Assembly: GCA_050694055.1 (NCBI GenBank)
Contig: JBOGWX010000160.1
Location: 1 to 46,472 of the forward strand
From: WHSV01 sp050694055
Lineage (GTDB): Bacteria; Actinomycetota; CADDZG01; WHSQ01
Length of the DNA: 46,472 nt
Direction: 5' to 3'
Below are positions 7,232 through 15,290 of this stretch, one piece after another; the first letter of the stretch is position 1; every line of letters starts with the position of its first letter. The translations under genes were made by a program, and so were the position numbers. The notes under the pieces were generated by a model. The model had not been told where the DNA came from, made no database searches, and saw only the letters and a program-made list of their open reading frames with translations.

Positions 7232-8026
7232 ATGGCTTACGAGGTCAAGCTAGAGGTCTTCGAGGGTCCGATCGACCTTCTGCTGCACCTCATCACGCGC
7301 CAGCGGGTCGACATCTACGAGGTTTCCATCTCCACGATCACCGAGGAGTACCTCGAGGCGGTGGGCGACCTCGGGGACCTCGATCTCGAGTCGGCCACGG
7401 GCTTCCTAGTGATCGCCGCCACGCTTCTGGAGCTCAAGTCGACGCGCCTGTTGCCGAGCCGCTCCCTCGACGAGGCGGACGGCCGGCTGCTGGAGGAGCG
7501 GGATCTGCTCCTGGCCCGGCTGGTCGAGCTGTCGACGCTCCGAGAGGCAGGAGCGTGGATCGCCGTGGCGCTCGAGAGGGGCTCGGTCTTCTTCGCCAGG
7601 ACCGCCGGCCTCGAGCCGCAGTTCGTCGGCCTGGCACCCGACCTTCTCGCACGGGTTTCGTCTGAGGACCTGGCCGCCGCGGCCGCCCTCCTGCTGGCAC
7701 CAAAGCCTCAACCCATACTCGATACCTCGCATGTCACCCCGATCACGGCCTCTGTGAAAGAGGCGATCGGGGACATCTCCTCCGCCCTCCAGGCCGGCGG
7801 CCGGGTGGCGTTCGCAGACCTGTGTGTCTCCATCAGCGAGCGGATCGAGGTCGTGGTGCGATTCCTGGCCCTGCTGGAGCTCTTCAAAGCCGGAGCCATC
7901 GAGCTCTCGCAAGACGACCGGTTCGGTGAGATCCAGGCTCGGTGGACCAGCGAGGTGGCGGCACAAGAGGTGATCGAAGAGGCGGAGGAGTACACCATCG
8001 ATCTACAAAGGCAGGCGCAGCCGTGA
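7232..8026 (+). CDS. scpA: Segregation and condensation protein A (kleisin)
   Basis: A 264-residue kleisin that bridges SMC heads in the bacterial condensin complex together with ScpB. The N-terminal signature YEVKLEVFEGPIDLLLHLI followed by DIYEVSISTITEEYL is diagnostic; the C-terminal winged-helix region with SFLALLELFK-like VRFLALLELFKAGAIELSQ contacts the SMC cap. AGGGAGC precedes ATG 7232. It overlaps scpB by GTGA. The SMC gene itself is not in the window. Confidence 0.97.
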   Translation: MAYEVKLEVFEGPIDLLLHLITRQRVDIYEVSISTITEEYLEAVGDLGDLDLESATGFLVIAATLLELKSTRLLPSRSLDEADGRLLEERDLLLARLVELSTLREAGAWIAVALERGSVFFARTAGLEPQFVGLAPDLLARVSSEDLAAAAALLLAPKPQPILDTSHVTPITASVKEAIGDISSALQAGGRVAFADLCVSISERIEVVVRFLALLELFKAGAIELSQDDRFGEIQARWTSEVAAQEVIEEAEEYTIDLQRQAQP

Positions 8027-8586
8027 TCGTTCCAGAGCGAAAGATCATCGAATCCATACTCCTGCTGGTCGACGAGCCCGTGCCGGCGCGCGTGATAGGC
8101 GAGGTGCTCGAGCGGCCCCGCACCGAGGTGGAGGCCCTCCTGGCGGAGCTCGCCAACGACTACGAGGACGACGATCGGGGTTTTCTGCTGCGGGAGACAT
8201 CCGGTGGATGGCGGCTCTACACCTCCCCGGAATGCGTCCTGTGGCTCGAACGCTTCGTGCTACGCCACTCCCATGCGCGTCTCACGGGAGCCGCCCTCGA
8301 GGTTCTGGCCGTCATCGCCTACCGGGGCCCTCTCTCCCGCACTCAGATAACGGAGGTGCGGGGGGTCGACTCGGACGGGGTCGTGCGGACCTTGCTGCAG
8401 CGCGGTCTCATCCGCGCGTCCGGTCACGACGCCACGCCCGGGGCTCCCACCTTGTTCGTCGTCAGCGACGAGTTCCTCGAGCGCCTGGGCCTCAAGTCGG
8501 TGGACGAGCTTCCGCCTCTGGTCGAGTTCATGCCCAGTGCGGAGGAAGTGGGAGACCTGGAGGCCAAACTGTCCCCGAACGCATGA
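8023..8586 (+). CDS. scpB: Segregation and condensation protein B
   Basis: A 187-residue ScpB built of two winged-helix domains: residues 1-85 with IIESILLLVDEPVPARVIGEVL, and about 90-165 with LTGAALEVLAVIAYRGPLSRTQITEVRGVDSDGVVRTLL, the most conserved stretch of the family. It dimerises and binds the kleisin ScpA. GTG 8023 overlaps the scpA stop (GTGA), the coupling mode used several times in this window; the frame upstream of it is a scpA shadow. It ends in an ATGA overlap with rluB. Confidence 0.96.
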   Translation: MIVPERKIIESILLLVDEPVPARVIGEVLERPRTEVEALLAELANDYEDDDRGFLLRETSGGWRLYTSPECVLWLERFVLRHSHARLTGAALEVLAVIAYRGPLSRTQITEVRGVDSDGVVRTLLQRGLIRASGHDATPGAPTLFVVSDEFLERLGLKSVDELPPLVEFMPSAEEVGDLEAKLSPNA

Positions 8587-9326
8587 CCGCCGGTGATCCA
8601 CCGCAGGAGGGCGAGCGGATCCAGAAGGTGCTGGCCCGGGCGGGTGTCGCCTCCCGGAGGGCGGTCGAGGAGATGATCGTGCGCGGCAGGATCAGGGTCA
8701 ACGGTCGCCGCGTCGAACTCGGTCGCCGCATCGACTCATCGAAGGATGTAGTTGAGGTTGATGGTTCGCGCGTACCCCTGTCGGCCGAGCTCGTCTACTA
8801 CCTCGTGAACAAGCCGGCCGGGGTGGTGACCACCGCCCGCGACCACGAGGGCCGCGAAACGGTGATCGACCTGCTGGACGACGTGGACGCGCGCGTCTAC
8901 CCGGTGGGGCGGCTGGACCTGGACAGCGAGGGAGCCGTGCTGCTTACCAACGACGGCGACCTCGCGCTGCGACTCACGCATCCCCGCTTCGGCGTCCACA
9001 AGACCTACCTGGCCGAGGTAGAGGGCAGCGTCAAGAATAAGTCCCTGCGCCTGATCGCCGGCGGTGTCCAACTCGAGGACGGGATGACCGCCCCGACCCG
9101 AGTGCGCCTGATCGAACGGGCGACGGGGGGAAGTCTCGTCGAGATCTCCCTGACGGAGGGACGGAACCGGCAGGTGAGGCGAACCCTCGAGGCAGTCGGA
9201 CACCCCGTCAGGCGCCTCGTCCGCACCGCCATCGGGCCGCTTATGCTGGGTCGCCTGAAACCCGCGACCTACCGGAGGCTCAAGCCGGAGGAGATCAGGG
9301 AGCTCTACCGCGCGGCCGGTCTGTAG
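8583..9326 (+). CDS. rluB: 23S rRNA pseudouridine synthase, RluB/RsuA family
   Basis: A 247-residue pseudouridine synthase. An S4 RNA-binding domain (residues 12-60, IQKVLARAGVASRRAVEEMI) is followed by the catalytic domain with the nucleophilic Asp in VGRLDLDSEGAVLLTNDG, then FGVHKTYLAEV and the EGRNRQVRRTLEAVGHPV motif. In actinobacteria this gene follows scpB and is assigned to modification of the 23S rRNA helix 90-92 region, as for RluB; an RsuA-type role is less likely. ATG 8583 overlaps the scpB stop (ATGA). Confidence 0.95.
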   Translation: MTAGDPPQEGERIQKVLARAGVASRRAVEEMIVRGRIRVNGRRVELGRRIDSSKDVVEVDGSRVPLSAELVYYLVNKPAGVVTTARDHEGRETVIDLLDDVDARVYPVGRLDLDSEGAVLLTNDGDLALRLTHPRFGVHKTYLAEVEGSVKNKSLRLIAGGVQLEDGMTAPTRVRLIERATGGSLVEISLTEGRNRQVRRTLEAVGHPVRRLVRTAIGPLMLGRLKPATYRRLKPEEIRELYRAAGL

Positions 9327-9336
9327 ACAGTTGCTC

Positions 9337-9454
9337 TTGTCGATAAGGAGACAAGGCGACTTGAAGACGGGCGTGCCAGACGGCGCCCTGAACTGGGAAG
9401 GTGCGGCGTCCACCCGACTCAGGACTTTCGTCAAGAAGTTGATTTATCAACAAG
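9337..9454. repeat. TTGTCGATAA and TTATCAACAA sites between rluB and aroH
   Basis: TTGTCGATAA (9337-9346, one mismatch to the core) lies right after rluB and is followed by ACAAGGCGAC (9351-9360), an 10-mer that recurs at 24029-24038. TTATCAACAA (9444-9453, two mismatches) lies 24 nt before the aroH GTG, the same distance as at scpA. Both sit in AT-rich pockets. Confidence 0.5.
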
Positions 9455-9477
9455 CAGATACGGCGACGAGGAGATAA

Positions 9478-9849
9478 GTGGCCGACCGAGAACTAAGAGC
9501 TTTGAGGGGCGCGACCACCGCTCCGAGCGATGACTCCGACGCCATCGTCGGCGCCACCGAGAAGCTCCTGGGCGAGATGATTGCTCGGAACGGCATCGAG
9601 GTCGTCGATCTCGTCAGCGTGATCTTCACCAGCACCAAGGACCTCACCGCGGAGTTTCCCGCCGCCGCGGCTCGCCGCCTGGGGATCTCGTCCGTGCCTC
9701 TGCTCTGTGCCCAGGAGATCGAGGTTCCCGGCTCGGTGCCTCGCTGTATCCGCGTGCTGATGCACTTCTACACGAACCGATCGTCCGAGGAGCTGCGCCA
9801 CGTCTACCGCGACGGGGCGGAACAGCTCCGTACCGACCTCGCAGAATGA
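9478..9849 (+). CDS. aroH: Chorismate mutase, AroH type
   Basis: A 123-residue monofunctional chorismate mutase of the trimeric Bacillus AroH class, converting chorismate to prephenate for Phe/Tyr synthesis. Family motifs: LRALRGATTA at the N terminus, SVIFTSTKDLTAEFPAAAAR, VPLLCAQEIEVPGSVPRCIRVLMHF with the catalytic Arg (equivalent of Arg90) in RCIRV, and ELRHVYRDGAEQLRTDL at the C terminus. GTG 9478 is preceded by GAGGAG (9468-9473). It directly precedes tyrA, so the two consecutive steps to tyrosine are adjacent. Confidence 0.96.
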   Translation: MADRELRALRGATTAPSDDSDAIVGATEKLLGEMIARNGIEVVDLVSVIFTSTKDLTAEFPAAAARRLGISSVPLLCAQEIEVPGSVPRCIRVLMHFYTNRSSEELRHVYRDGAEQLRTDLAE

Positions 9850-9851
9850 CC

Positions 9852-9870
9852 AACCCTAAAGTGAAAGGTT
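9852..9870. promoter_or_regulatory. AACCCTAAAGT box upstream of tyrA
   Basis: AACCCTAAAGT (9852-9862), followed by GAAAGGTT, fills the short aroH–tyrA gap. The same 11-mer lies in the promoter spacer of garA (18250-18260), and its first 10 bases recur at 41727-41736. AACC…GGTT flanks form a weak inverted repeat. A MerR-type operator is possible (inference). Confidence 0.4.
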
Positions 9871-9874
9871 AGAA

Positions 9875-10981
9875 TTGGCCGACGGGGCGGAACGCGTTGG
9901 TGTCATCGGCCTCGGGTTGATCGGCGGGTCCATCGGACTCGCCCTGCGCGCCCGCGCCGGCACCGACCACGTCGTCGGCTTCGATGTGGATGCGACCACG
10001 GTGATGGGGGCCCTGGAACGCGGAGCCATCGCGGCGGGCGCGGAGTCGCTCGAGGACGCGGCCTCCGGTGTCGACCTGGTGGTGGTCGCGACGCCCGTGG
10101 ATCTCGTCCCCGGCGTGCTGGAACGAATCTCCCGCTACGTCGACGACTCCGCGATCGTGACCGACGTCGGCAGCACCAAGGTCGAGGTCGTGGCCGCGGG
10201 GGAGCGCTGCTTCGGTGAGCGCTTCGTGGGGGGTCATCCGATGGCCGGTTCGGAGCGACACGGGATAGATGCCGCCAGCGAGCTGCTTTTCGACGACGCG
10301 TGGTGGATCATGACCCCGACCCCCGAGACCTCCTCGAGCACCTATACGCGCGTTGCCGGCGTCGTGTCGTCGATGGGAGGTCGTCCTGTTGCGATCGATC
10401 CTTCGACGCACGACGCGCTGGTCGCCCGCCTCAGCCACCTTCCGCAGTTGACGGCCAGCGCCCTGGTCGAGGTCGCCTCCACGGCGGGGGACCGTGACGC
10501 TCTGCTCGGTCTGGCGGGAGCCGGCTTTCGAGACGTCACTCGTATAGCGGCCAGCAACCCCGATCTGTGGGTGGCCATCATTCGCTCTAACCATGAAGCC
10601 GTGCTCGAGAGTTTGCAGGGGCTCGGAGGCCGACTGGACGCGGTTGCGTCGATGATCTCGGCCGGGCGGTGGGACGAGTTGCGGGCCTGGCTGGACCGGT
10701 CGCGTCGCGGCCGGTTGGAGCTCTTCGCCAAACCGGACCTTGGAGGAGAGCCCGTAGGGCTTACGGTCGTGGTGCCGGATCGCCCCGGGGTGCTGGCCGA
10801 GGTGACTACCGCGGCCGGCGAACTGGGCGCGAACATCGAGGACCTTCGTATCGTCCACTCGACCGAGGGGGGGCAGGGGCGGCTGGAACTGGTGTTGCTG
10901 GGCTCGGACCGGGCCGAGGCGCTGGTGGGGGCGCTGATGCGCCTAGGCTACCGGGTGGAACGTAGCGCTATAGATATATAG
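9875..10981 (+). CDS. tyrA: Prephenate dehydrogenase with C-terminal ACT-like domain
   Basis: A 368-residue enzyme making 4-hydroxyphenylpyruvate from prephenate with NAD(P). The Rossmann fingerprint is GVIGLGLIGGSIGLALRAR at residues 9-27; catalytic and substrate residues lie in VGGHPMAGSERHGIDAA (conserved His). A C-terminal domain (about 290-368, VGLTVVVPDRPGVLAEVTTAAGELGANIEDLRI) has the ACT fold signature and probably mediates feedback by aromatic amino acids. TTG 9875 is the only start in frame before the fingerprint; AAAGG lies 6 nt upstream. The gap to aroH is 25 bp and carries the AACCCTAAAGT box. Confidence 0.95.
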   Translation: MADGAERVGVIGLGLIGGSIGLALRARAGTDHVVGFDVDATTVMGALERGAIAAGAESLEDAASGVDLVVVATPVDLVPGVLERISRYVDDSAIVTDVGSTKVEVVAAGERCFGERFVGGHPMAGSERHGIDAASELLFDDAWWIMTPTPETSSSTYTRVAGVVSSMGGRPVAIDPSTHDALVARLSHLPQLTASALVEVASTAGDRDALLGLAGAGFRDVTRIAASNPDLWVAIIRSNHEAVLESLQGLGGRLDAVASMISAGRWDELRAWLDRSRRGRLELFAKPDLGGEPVGLTVVVPDRPGVLAEVTTAAGELGANIEDLRIVHSTEGGQGRLELVLLGSDRAEALVGALMRLGYRVERSAIDI

Positions 10982-10991
10982 AGAAGGTTAT

Positions 10992-11005
10992 GAGTCGACA
11001 AATAG
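10992..11005. promoter_or_regulatory. GAGTCGACAAATAG site upstream of aroA
   Basis: GAGTCGACAA (10992-11001), a family member with two mismatches in the left arm, is followed by TAGACT (11003-11008), which resembles a -10 box. The core is 7 nt before ATG 11009 or 28 nt before ATG 11030; the second spacing equals that at parA. Confidence 0.45.
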
Positions 11006-11008
11006 ACT

Positions 11009-12355
11009 ATGAGCCTGGGCGTTGAGTCAATGCCGCTAAGACGACCGTCACGCTCGAGCCCGGCGACGCGGCCCCTGTGCGGAACGCTGGAGCTTCCGGG
11101 CGACAAGTCCATGACCCACAGGGCGCTGCTGCTCGCCGGCCTCGCGCCGGGCTCCTCGAGTATCACCAACGCGAACCTGGGCGGGGACTGCCGCGCCACC
11201 GCCTCCATCCTGCAGCAACTGGGTGCCGCCGTGACTGTGGACGAGTCAAACTATCAGGTCGAGGTTGAGGGTCGCCCCATCGGAGAGCTGCAAGAGCCCA
11301 GAGGGGTATTGGATGCCGGCAACTCCGGCACGACCATGCGGACGGTTCTGGGGCTCTGCGCGGCAACCGATGGACTGTCCATCGTCACCGGCGACGACAG
11401 CCTTCGGCGCCGTCCCATGCTTCGGGTCGTGGTTCCGCTGCGGCAGATGGGAGCCACCATCGACGGCCGTCACTACGGCGACCAGGCCCCCCTGACGGTT
11501 CGGGGAGGTGAGTTGAGGGGGATCGATATCGAGCTACCCGTGGCGAGCGCGCAGGTGAAGACCGCCATATTGCTGGCGGGGCTCGCGGCCGAAGGTCCGA
11601 CCTCGGTGATCGAGCCGGGCCCCAGCCGGGACCACACCGAGCGCATGCTCACCGCCGCCGGCGCGCGCGTGACGGCCCGCGCGACGGGCTCGGGGTCCCG
11701 CGTCGACCTCGAGCCGGGAGCCACGCTGGAGCCGCGCACGTGGGACCTCCCGGGTGACATCTCGTCCGCCGCCTTCCTGCTGGCGGCCGCCGCCCTGATC
11801 CCGGGGTCGGACCTGACCGTTACCGACGTGGGGCTAAACCCCACACGCGCCCGTGTGCTCGACGTCATGGAGAGAATGGGAGCGGACCTCGACGTCGTGA
11901 TCTCCGGTGAGCGCTTCGGCGAGCCTTTCGGCGACGTCACGGTGCGAAGCTCGGCCCTGAGCGCGACCACGATCGAGGGACCGGAAGTACCGTCGCTCAT
12001 AGACGAGCTGCCCATCGTTGCCGTGCTCGCCTCCTGCGCCCAGGGCGAGACCGTCGTACGCGACGCCGAGGAGCTGCGCGTCAAGGAGTCCGATCGGATC
12101 GAGGTCATGTGCTCGGGGCTTCGACGGCTGGGAGTCGATTGCGAGCCGCGGCCCGACGGAATGGTCATCAGGGGACCGGCGACGCTGACCGGAGGTGGGG
12201 TCGACTCGCATGGCGACCACCGCGCCGCGATGTCGTTCGCGGTCGCAGGGTTGCGAGCCGGCGAGCCGGTCACCGTCGGCGGCTGGAGCAGCGTGGACAC
12301 CTCGTTCCCCGAGTTCCTCGATCTGCTCGGCCGGGCCCAGGGCCGGCACGCGTGA
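11009..12355 (+). CDS. aroA: 3-phosphoshikimate 1-carboxyvinyltransferase (EPSP synthase)
   Basis: A 448-residue EPSP synthase, step 6 of the shikimate pathway, joining shikimate-3-phosphate and PEP. Motifs: the phosphate-binding LPGDKSMTHRALLLAGLA, the PEP-site LDAGNSGTTMR, PVASAQVKTAILLAGL, and the C-terminal RVKESDRI plus DHRAAMSFAVAGL. The Ala/Gly pattern in DAGNSGTTMR resembles glyphosate-sensitive class I enzymes. ATG 11009 is the longest start; ATG 11030 gives a length closer to relatives and fits the palindrome and the TAGACT box. The gene ends 19 nt before cmk. Confidence 0.96.
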   Translation: MSLGVESMPLRRPSRSSPATRPLCGTLELPGDKSMTHRALLLAGLAPGSSSITNANLGGDCRATASILQQLGAAVTVDESNYQVEVEGRPIGELQEPRGVLDAGNSGTTMRTVLGLCAATDGLSIVTGDDSLRRRPMLRVVVPLRQMGATIDGRHYGDQAPLTVRGGELRGIDIELPVASAQVKTAILLAGLAAEGPTSVIEPGPSRDHTERMLTAAGARVTARATGSGSRVDLEPGATLEPRTWDLPGDISSAAFLLAAAALIPGSDLTVTDVGLNPTRARVLDVMERMGADLDVVISGERFGEPFGDVTVRSSALSATTIEGPEVPSLIDELPIVAVLASCAQGETVVRDAEELRVKESDRIEVMCSGLRRLGVDCEPRPDGMVIRGPATLTGGGVDSHGDHRAAMSFAVAGLRAGEPVTVGGWSSVDTSFPEFLDLLGRAQGRHA

Positions 12356-12374
12356 TGAGCTCGAGGCGTCCGTG

Positions 12375-13034
12375 GTGAGCGTCATCGCGATAGACGGTCC
12401 GGCCGGCGCGGGTAAGAGCACTGTGGCCCGCGCCGTCGCCCGAAGACTCGGATTCGAGTATTTGGATACGGGGGCCATGTACCGAGCGCTGGCTCTCGCG
12501 GCTCTCGAACGAGGGGTCGACCTGGCCGACGGCGACGCCTTGTCGGCCCTTGCCGAAGCCGTCGACGTAGACGTCGAACGAGATCTGGTCCGGCTGGACG
12601 GCAAGGATGTCACCGAGGACATCCGCGCGGCGCCGGTTACTGCAGCGGTATCCAGGGTCGCCGCGGCGCCGGGCGTGCGAGCGGCGATGGCCGAACGCCA
12701 GCGCAGGCTGGCGGAGCGCGGCGACGTGGTGATCGAGGGCCGCGACATCGGTTCCACGGTTGCGCCCGACGCCGAGGTCAAGTTCTTCCTGACGGCCTCC
12801 AAGCTTCAGCGCGCCGAACGGCGTGCGCGCCAGCTCGGCCTGCCCACGGATGAACGCTCACTCGAGGAACTGGCTCGCTCCATCGACGAGCGCGACAGGG
12901 CGGACGCCGAGCGCGCGGCCTCACCCTTGGTCAAGGCCGGCGACGCCGTGGTAATCGATTCGAGCGACAGGACGGTCGAGGAGGTCGTCGACGAGATCGT
13001 GCGCGCCGCACGGGGTGTGACGAATGAGCCCTGA
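12375..13034 (+). CDS. cmk: Cytidylate kinase
   Basis: A 219-residue CMP/dCMP kinase, usual length 220-230. The P-loop is IDGPAGAGKSTVARAVARRL at residues 5-24, followed by LDTGAMYRALAL and the VVIEGRDIGSTVAPDAEVKFFLTAS region. The last conserved part is IDERDRADAERAASPLVKA. GTG 12375 is preferred over GTG 12372 by its spacing to GAGG (12363-12366). It overlaps der by 11 nt. The order aroA–cmk–der or rluB–cmk–der is common in bacteria. Confidence 0.96.
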   Translation: MSVIAIDGPAGAGKSTVARAVARRLGFEYLDTGAMYRALALAALERGVDLADGDALSALAEAVDVDVERDLVRLDGKDVTEDIRAAPVTAAVSRVAAAPGVRAAMAERQRRLAERGDVVIEGRDIGSTVAPDAEVKFFLTASKLQRAERRARQLGLPTDERSLEELARSIDERDRADAERAASPLVKAGDAVVIDSSDRTVEEVVDEIVRAARGVTNEP

Positions 13035-14364
13035 AGCGCGCGAGGGGATTCCGGTCGTTGCGATCGTCGGTCGTCCCAACGTTGGAAAGTCGTCGCTCGT
13101 GAACCGCATCTTGGGCCGGCGAGAGGCCATCGTGGAGGAGATGCCCGGCGTGACCCGGGACCGCAAGCATTTTTCCGCCGAATGGAACGGCCGGGAGTTC
13201 GAGGTCGTGGATACCGGAGGGCTCGAGCCCGGCGCGGACGGTCTCGATCAGCGCGTAGCCGAGCAGGCTCAGGTGGCCATCGAATCCGCCGACGCGATCG
13301 TCTTGGTCGTGGACGCCTCGGTCGGTCCCAATCAGGACGATCTCAGCGTGGCGGATTTGCTGCGACGGTCGAACAAGCCCGTGGTGGTGGCGGCCAACAA
13401 GATCGACGATCCGGCCGACGAGCCCCTGGCCGCGGCGTTCTACAGGCTCGGGCTCGGTCAACCACGGGCCCTCTCGGCCCTGCACGGAAGGGGATCGGGG
13501 GATTTCCTGCAGGCCTTGGTGGAAAGTCTGCCCCACGTGGAGCACGGGGGCGACGGTAGCTGGGCCTCGGTGGCCATCGTGGGCCGCCCCAATGTCGGAA
13601 AGTCTTCGATCCTGAACGCCCTGACCGGTCAGGTCCGTTCGATAGTCGATCCCTCTCCGGGTACGACGCGCGATCCGGTCGACGCCCACCTCGGGCTGGC
13701 CGACGGACGCAGCTTGCGGATCGTCGATACCGCGGGAATGCGCCGCCAGGTCCAGATCAAGGATCCGCTCGAGTACTTCAGCCTGTTGCGGGCGCGCCGA
13801 ACGTTGACTCGAGTAGACGTCGCGCTTCTCGTCATCGACGTGAGCGAGGGCGTCACGAGCCATGACCAGCACCTGGCTCAGGAGATCGTCGAGCACGGGC
13901 GTGCCTGCGTGATCGCCCTCAACAAATGGGATCGGATCCCCCGGGAGGAGACCGATCGCAAGCGCTTGGAAGGCGCGATCGCGCAGAAGCTTCGCTTCCT
14001 GCCGTGGGCGACCTACGTCAGGACCAGCGCGCTCACGGGGCGGGGTATCGAGAAGCTCGGTCCCGCCCTGGTGCAGGCGATCTCCTCCCACCGGCGGCGC
14101 TTGCCGACCGCGCTGGTCAACCGGCTCGTGCGTGAGGCCCAGGATCAGCAGCCGCACCCTCGCATCGGAGGACGCCCCAGCCGCATCCTGTACGCGGTGC
14201 AGGCGGAGGCCTCGCCGCCGACCGTGGTCGTGTTCTCGAACGGCCGACTCGAGACGAGCTACCGCCGCTATCTGGAGAACAAGTTGAGGGAGACGGAGCC
14301 CTTTTCCGGGAGTCCCCTCAAGTTAGAGGTTCGGGTGAAGTCTAGACGTAAGCATGATCGTTAG
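13024..14364 (+). CDS. der: Ribosome assembly GTPase Der (EngA)
   Basis: A 446-residue tandem GTPase for 50S subunit maturation. G domain 1 (residues 10-165) has GRPNVGKSSL and DTGGLEPG; G domain 2 (about 175-345) has GRPNVGKSSILNALTG, DTAGMRR and NKWD. In domain 1 the N/TKxD box is NKID in VVVAANKIDDP. A KH-like C-terminal domain follows, ending with the Lys/Arg-rich tail. Two G domains in one chain are unique to this family. It ends the aroH-to-der gene run; the next gene is tRNA-Pro after 191 bp. Confidence 0.97.
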   Translation: MSPEAREGIPVVAIVGRPNVGKSSLVNRILGRREAIVEEMPGVTRDRKHFSAEWNGREFEVVDTGGLEPGADGLDQRVAEQAQVAIESADAIVLVVDASVGPNQDDLSVADLLRRSNKPVVVAANKIDDPADEPLAAAFYRLGLGQPRALSALHGRGSGDFLQALVESLPHVEHGGDGSWASVAIVGRPNVGKSSILNALTGQVRSIVDPSPGTTRDPVDAHLGLADGRSLRIVDTAGMRRQVQIKDPLEYFSLLRARRTLTRVDVALLVIDVSEGVTSHDQHLAQEIVEHGRACVIALNKWDRIPREETDRKRLEGAIAQKLRFLPWATYVRTSALTGRGIEKLGPALVQAISSHRRRLPTALVNRLVREAQDQQPHPRIGGRPSRILYAVQAEASPPTVVVFSNGRLETSYRRYLENKLRETEPFSGSPLKLEVRVKSRRKHDR

Positions 14365-14398
14365 ATAGCCTTTCGGGCGTTACCGCCGCGGCCCAGAG

Positions 14399-14438
14399 AT
14401 GGGTGAGACCCATGAGTCTGAGACGGGAGTGAGACCCA
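14399..14438. repeat. Small hairpin and direct repeat after der
   Basis: ATGGGT-GAG-ACCCAT (14399-14413) is a short hairpin; GTGAGACCCA (14403-14412) is repeated at 14429-14438. It may belong to the der transcript end. Low information. Confidence 0.35.
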
Positions 14439-14500
14439 GGCCCGCCGATCGACTCGTCGCCTCATCCCCAAGTTGATTTAGTGATGAGTAAGCCTATCTA

Positions 14501-14519
14501 TTTGTAGATAAGTCGTCCC
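14501..14519. repeat. TTTGT(A)GATAAGTCGTCCC element upstream of tRNA-Pro
   Basis: This 19-mer is repeated at 19494-19512 with a single difference (A versus C), at the start of the D,D-carboxypeptidase gene. It contains a degenerate family core (TTGTAGATAA, 14502-14511). A possible -10 box TATGAT (14542-14547) for the tRNA follows. Confidence 0.5.
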
Positions 14520-14555
14520 AGCCTCGATCTCGCTCCACGGGTATGATGACGCCTT

Positions 14556-14630
14556 CGGGACGTGGCGCAGCTTGGTTAGCGCACTGGTCTGGGGGACCAG
14601 GGGTCGCCGGTTCAAATCCGGCCGTCCCGA
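14556..14630 (+). tRNA. tRNA-Pro (anticodon GGG)
   Basis: A 75-nt cloverleaf: acceptor CGGGACG (14556-14562) pairs with CGTCCCG (14623-14629). The D arm is GCGC…GCGC with AGCTTGGTTA, the anticodon stem is CTGGT/ACCAG with loop CTGGGGG giving anticodon GGG, and the T arm is GCCGG-TTCAAAT-CCGGC. The discriminator is A and no CCA is encoded. Anticodon GGG reads CCC/CCU proline codons. Confidence 0.97.
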
Positions 14631-14678
14631 CTTCGCACACGACTTCGCACATGTGAGCACCACCGGACGGGCAAGGGC

Positions 14679-15290
14679 GTGAGCAGAATTGAGGAGACCT
14701 TCGAAGGGGCGGTGACGACCAATCGGGTGCTCACGGTCCCGAACGTTCTCTCGGCCCTTCGCCTGGCGTCCGTTCCCGTCTTCATCTTCCTCTTCGTCAC
14801 CGATCGCGAGGAGGCCGCCGTTATTCTGTACGGAGCCGGAGCCTTGACGGACTTCTTCGACGGCTACCTGGCCCGCAGCCTCGGCCAGGTGTCGGAGATC
14901 GGGAAGCTGCTGGATCCTCTAGCCGACCGGGTGTTCATCGTGGCCCTCGCCCTCGCCCTGGTCGCGGTGAATGCTCTCCCATGGTGGATGGCGGCCGCGA
15001 TCGTGGCGCGTGACTTGATGTTGCTGAGCGTCTTTCCGTTCTTCGAGAGGCGCGGCGTGGGGCGGATCCCGGTGAACTTCACGGGGAAGACGGCGACGGC
15101 GTTTCTGCTCCTGGGGCTGACGTGGCTCGCTCTGGCGGAGACCGATTTCGCCTGGGCGTCGTTCTCGGCGACGGTGGGACTGATCTTCGTGGCGGCGGGC
15201 ACCATCCTCTATTACGTTGCGGCGGGTATGTACGCCAGAGAGGCGCACCACAGGCTGTCAGCGGCAGAGCTCGATCGGGGGAGCCCGTGA
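14679..15290 (+). CDS. pgsA: CDP-alcohol phosphatidyltransferase (PgsA-like)
   Basis: A 203-residue membrane enzyme with the complete CDP-alcohol phosphotransferase signature: DG and AR of DFFDGYLARSLGQV followed by G and the two Asp of EIGKLLDPLADR at about residues 65-90. It transfers a phosphatidyl group from CDP-diacylglycerol to a polyol; glycerol-3-phosphate (PgsA) is the likeliest acceptor, but cardiolipin or inositol-phosphate synthases share the motif. About five or six membrane segments. GTG 14679 follows GGCAAGGG. It overlaps the next gene by GTGA. Its position upstream of gcvH–garA–ftsR matches pgsA2 of Mycobacterium tuberculosis. Confidence 0.9.
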   Translation: MSRIEETFEGAVTTNRVLTVPNVLSALRLASVPVFIFLFVTDREEAAVILYGAGALTDFFDGYLARSLGQVSEIGKLLDPLADRVFIVALALALVAVNALPWWMAAAIVARDLMLLSVFPFFERRGVGRIPVNFTGKTATAFLLLGLTWLALAETDFAWASFSATVGLIFVAAGTILYYVAAGMYAREAHHRLSAAELDRGSP